Source: CAYLMG01 sp964464635 (GTDB lineage Bacteria; Planctomycetota; Phycisphaerae; Sedimentisphaerales; Anaerobacaceae). Taken from it: a stretch of DNA of 29,428 bases. Made by a program: the position numbers and the translations under genes. The stretch spans positions 1-29,428 of the forward strand of contig CAYXGT010000026.1 in NCBI GenBank assembly GCA_964464635.1, given 5' to 3'. The notes below the pieces were generated by a model that had not been told where the DNA came from, searched no databases, and saw nothing but the letters and a program-made list of their open reading frames with translations. Shown here piece after piece: positions 29,288 through 29,428 of the stretch. Position 1 is the stretch's first letter, and each line of letters opens with the position of its first letter.

Positions 29288-29428
29288 TCAATAACAGATG
29301 CTGCCCATTTGCCAGAGCGAATAGTCGATAGGCCGCTCAGAACGCTCAAAGAGAAACTGACAAAGATCGACGTAAAAGTGGTAAGGTATTCGAGATATGT
29401 GATCTTTCAGATAGCAGATGTGTCTGTA
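29288..29428 (+). pseudogene. Probable C-terminal part of an IS transposase, cut by window edge
   Basis: The open frame reads SITDAAHLPERIVDRPLRTL, then a KEKLTKIDVKVVRYSRYVIF stretch, and continues to the last base. The KxxVKVVRxxRYVxFQxAxV pattern resembles what I recall of the C-terminal end of IS1380-like DDE transposases. The N-terminal catalytic part is absent from the preceding sequence, which suggests a 5'-truncated remnant. A second frame just upstream (YGQYIYKSTHLQKILENYLL) might also derive from it. Confidence 0.4.

Noticed and set aside
1..29428. CRISPR array
   Set aside because: No set of regularly spaced identical short repeats with unique spacers was seen; the only regular repeats are the coding RCC1-like units.

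Overview
The window reads as a chromosomal segment of a Planctomycetota bacterium, most likely of the Phycisphaerae (Sedimentisphaerales-like). This is an inference from gene content. Three secreted proteins end in the short 'D.N.DGKVNFEDxAxxxNxWL' dockerin-like tail that is common there. One carries the DNRLRE, DUF7901-like and GEVED domain order, and a cysteine-containing DUF11 (OmcB-like) lipoprotein fits the wider PVC group. Housekeeping genes are ordinary bacterial ones, and TGA is used as a normal stop (8351-8353, 22768-22770, 28331-28333).

Layout. 1-638: no protein gene, but three consecutive promoter-hairpin-U-tract units; the first two have nearly identical CCUCCUCUCCUCC loops that resemble the anti-Shine-Dalgarno sequence (candidate tandem small RNAs). 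639-1379: yebC. 1418-3277 (-): RCC1-like repeat protein with a dockerin tail. 3525-6905 (-): operon proS, DUF4416, WecA/MraY-like transferase; the last gene has no ATG/GTG/TTG start that keeps its first membrane helix. 7083-8048: YhaM-like OB/HD exoribonuclease. 8351-9175 (-): membrane protein with a C39-like protease domain.

9420-15736 is a secreted-protein block. A two-domain dockerin protein is split by an in-frame TGA at a position where a cysteine is expected. It is followed by the OmcB-like lipoprotein and the DNRLRE/GEVED/dockerin protein. The end of each gene is followed by a related intergenic block that resembles the xseA 5' region, twice together with the dockerin end and terminator, so the block appears to have grown by segmental duplication in front of xseA. 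15851-17499: xseA-xseB.

17596-17679 is tRNA-Leu(UAG). Partial copies of its 3' half recur at about 21004-21046 and 22823-22871. They delimit two cargo segments, one with an AT-rich beta-propeller/carboxypeptidase-regulatory-like protein and one with a GH29 fucosidase lipoprotein. No integrase is present, so this looks like successive insertions at a tRNA attachment site.

22900-29123: CBS-domain protein, AzgA-type purine permease, PEBP-like protein, FHA-GAF protein, an isolated cheD, and a ResB-like/CcsA-like cytochrome c maturation pair. The window closes with an inverted repeat and what looks like the C-terminal part of an IS transposase running off the edge.

The most notable signals are the anti-SD-loop RNA pair, the TGA-interrupted dockerin protein, the duplicated dockerin-terminator-xseA module, the tRNA-Leu fragment series, and the unusual start of the WecA-like gene.
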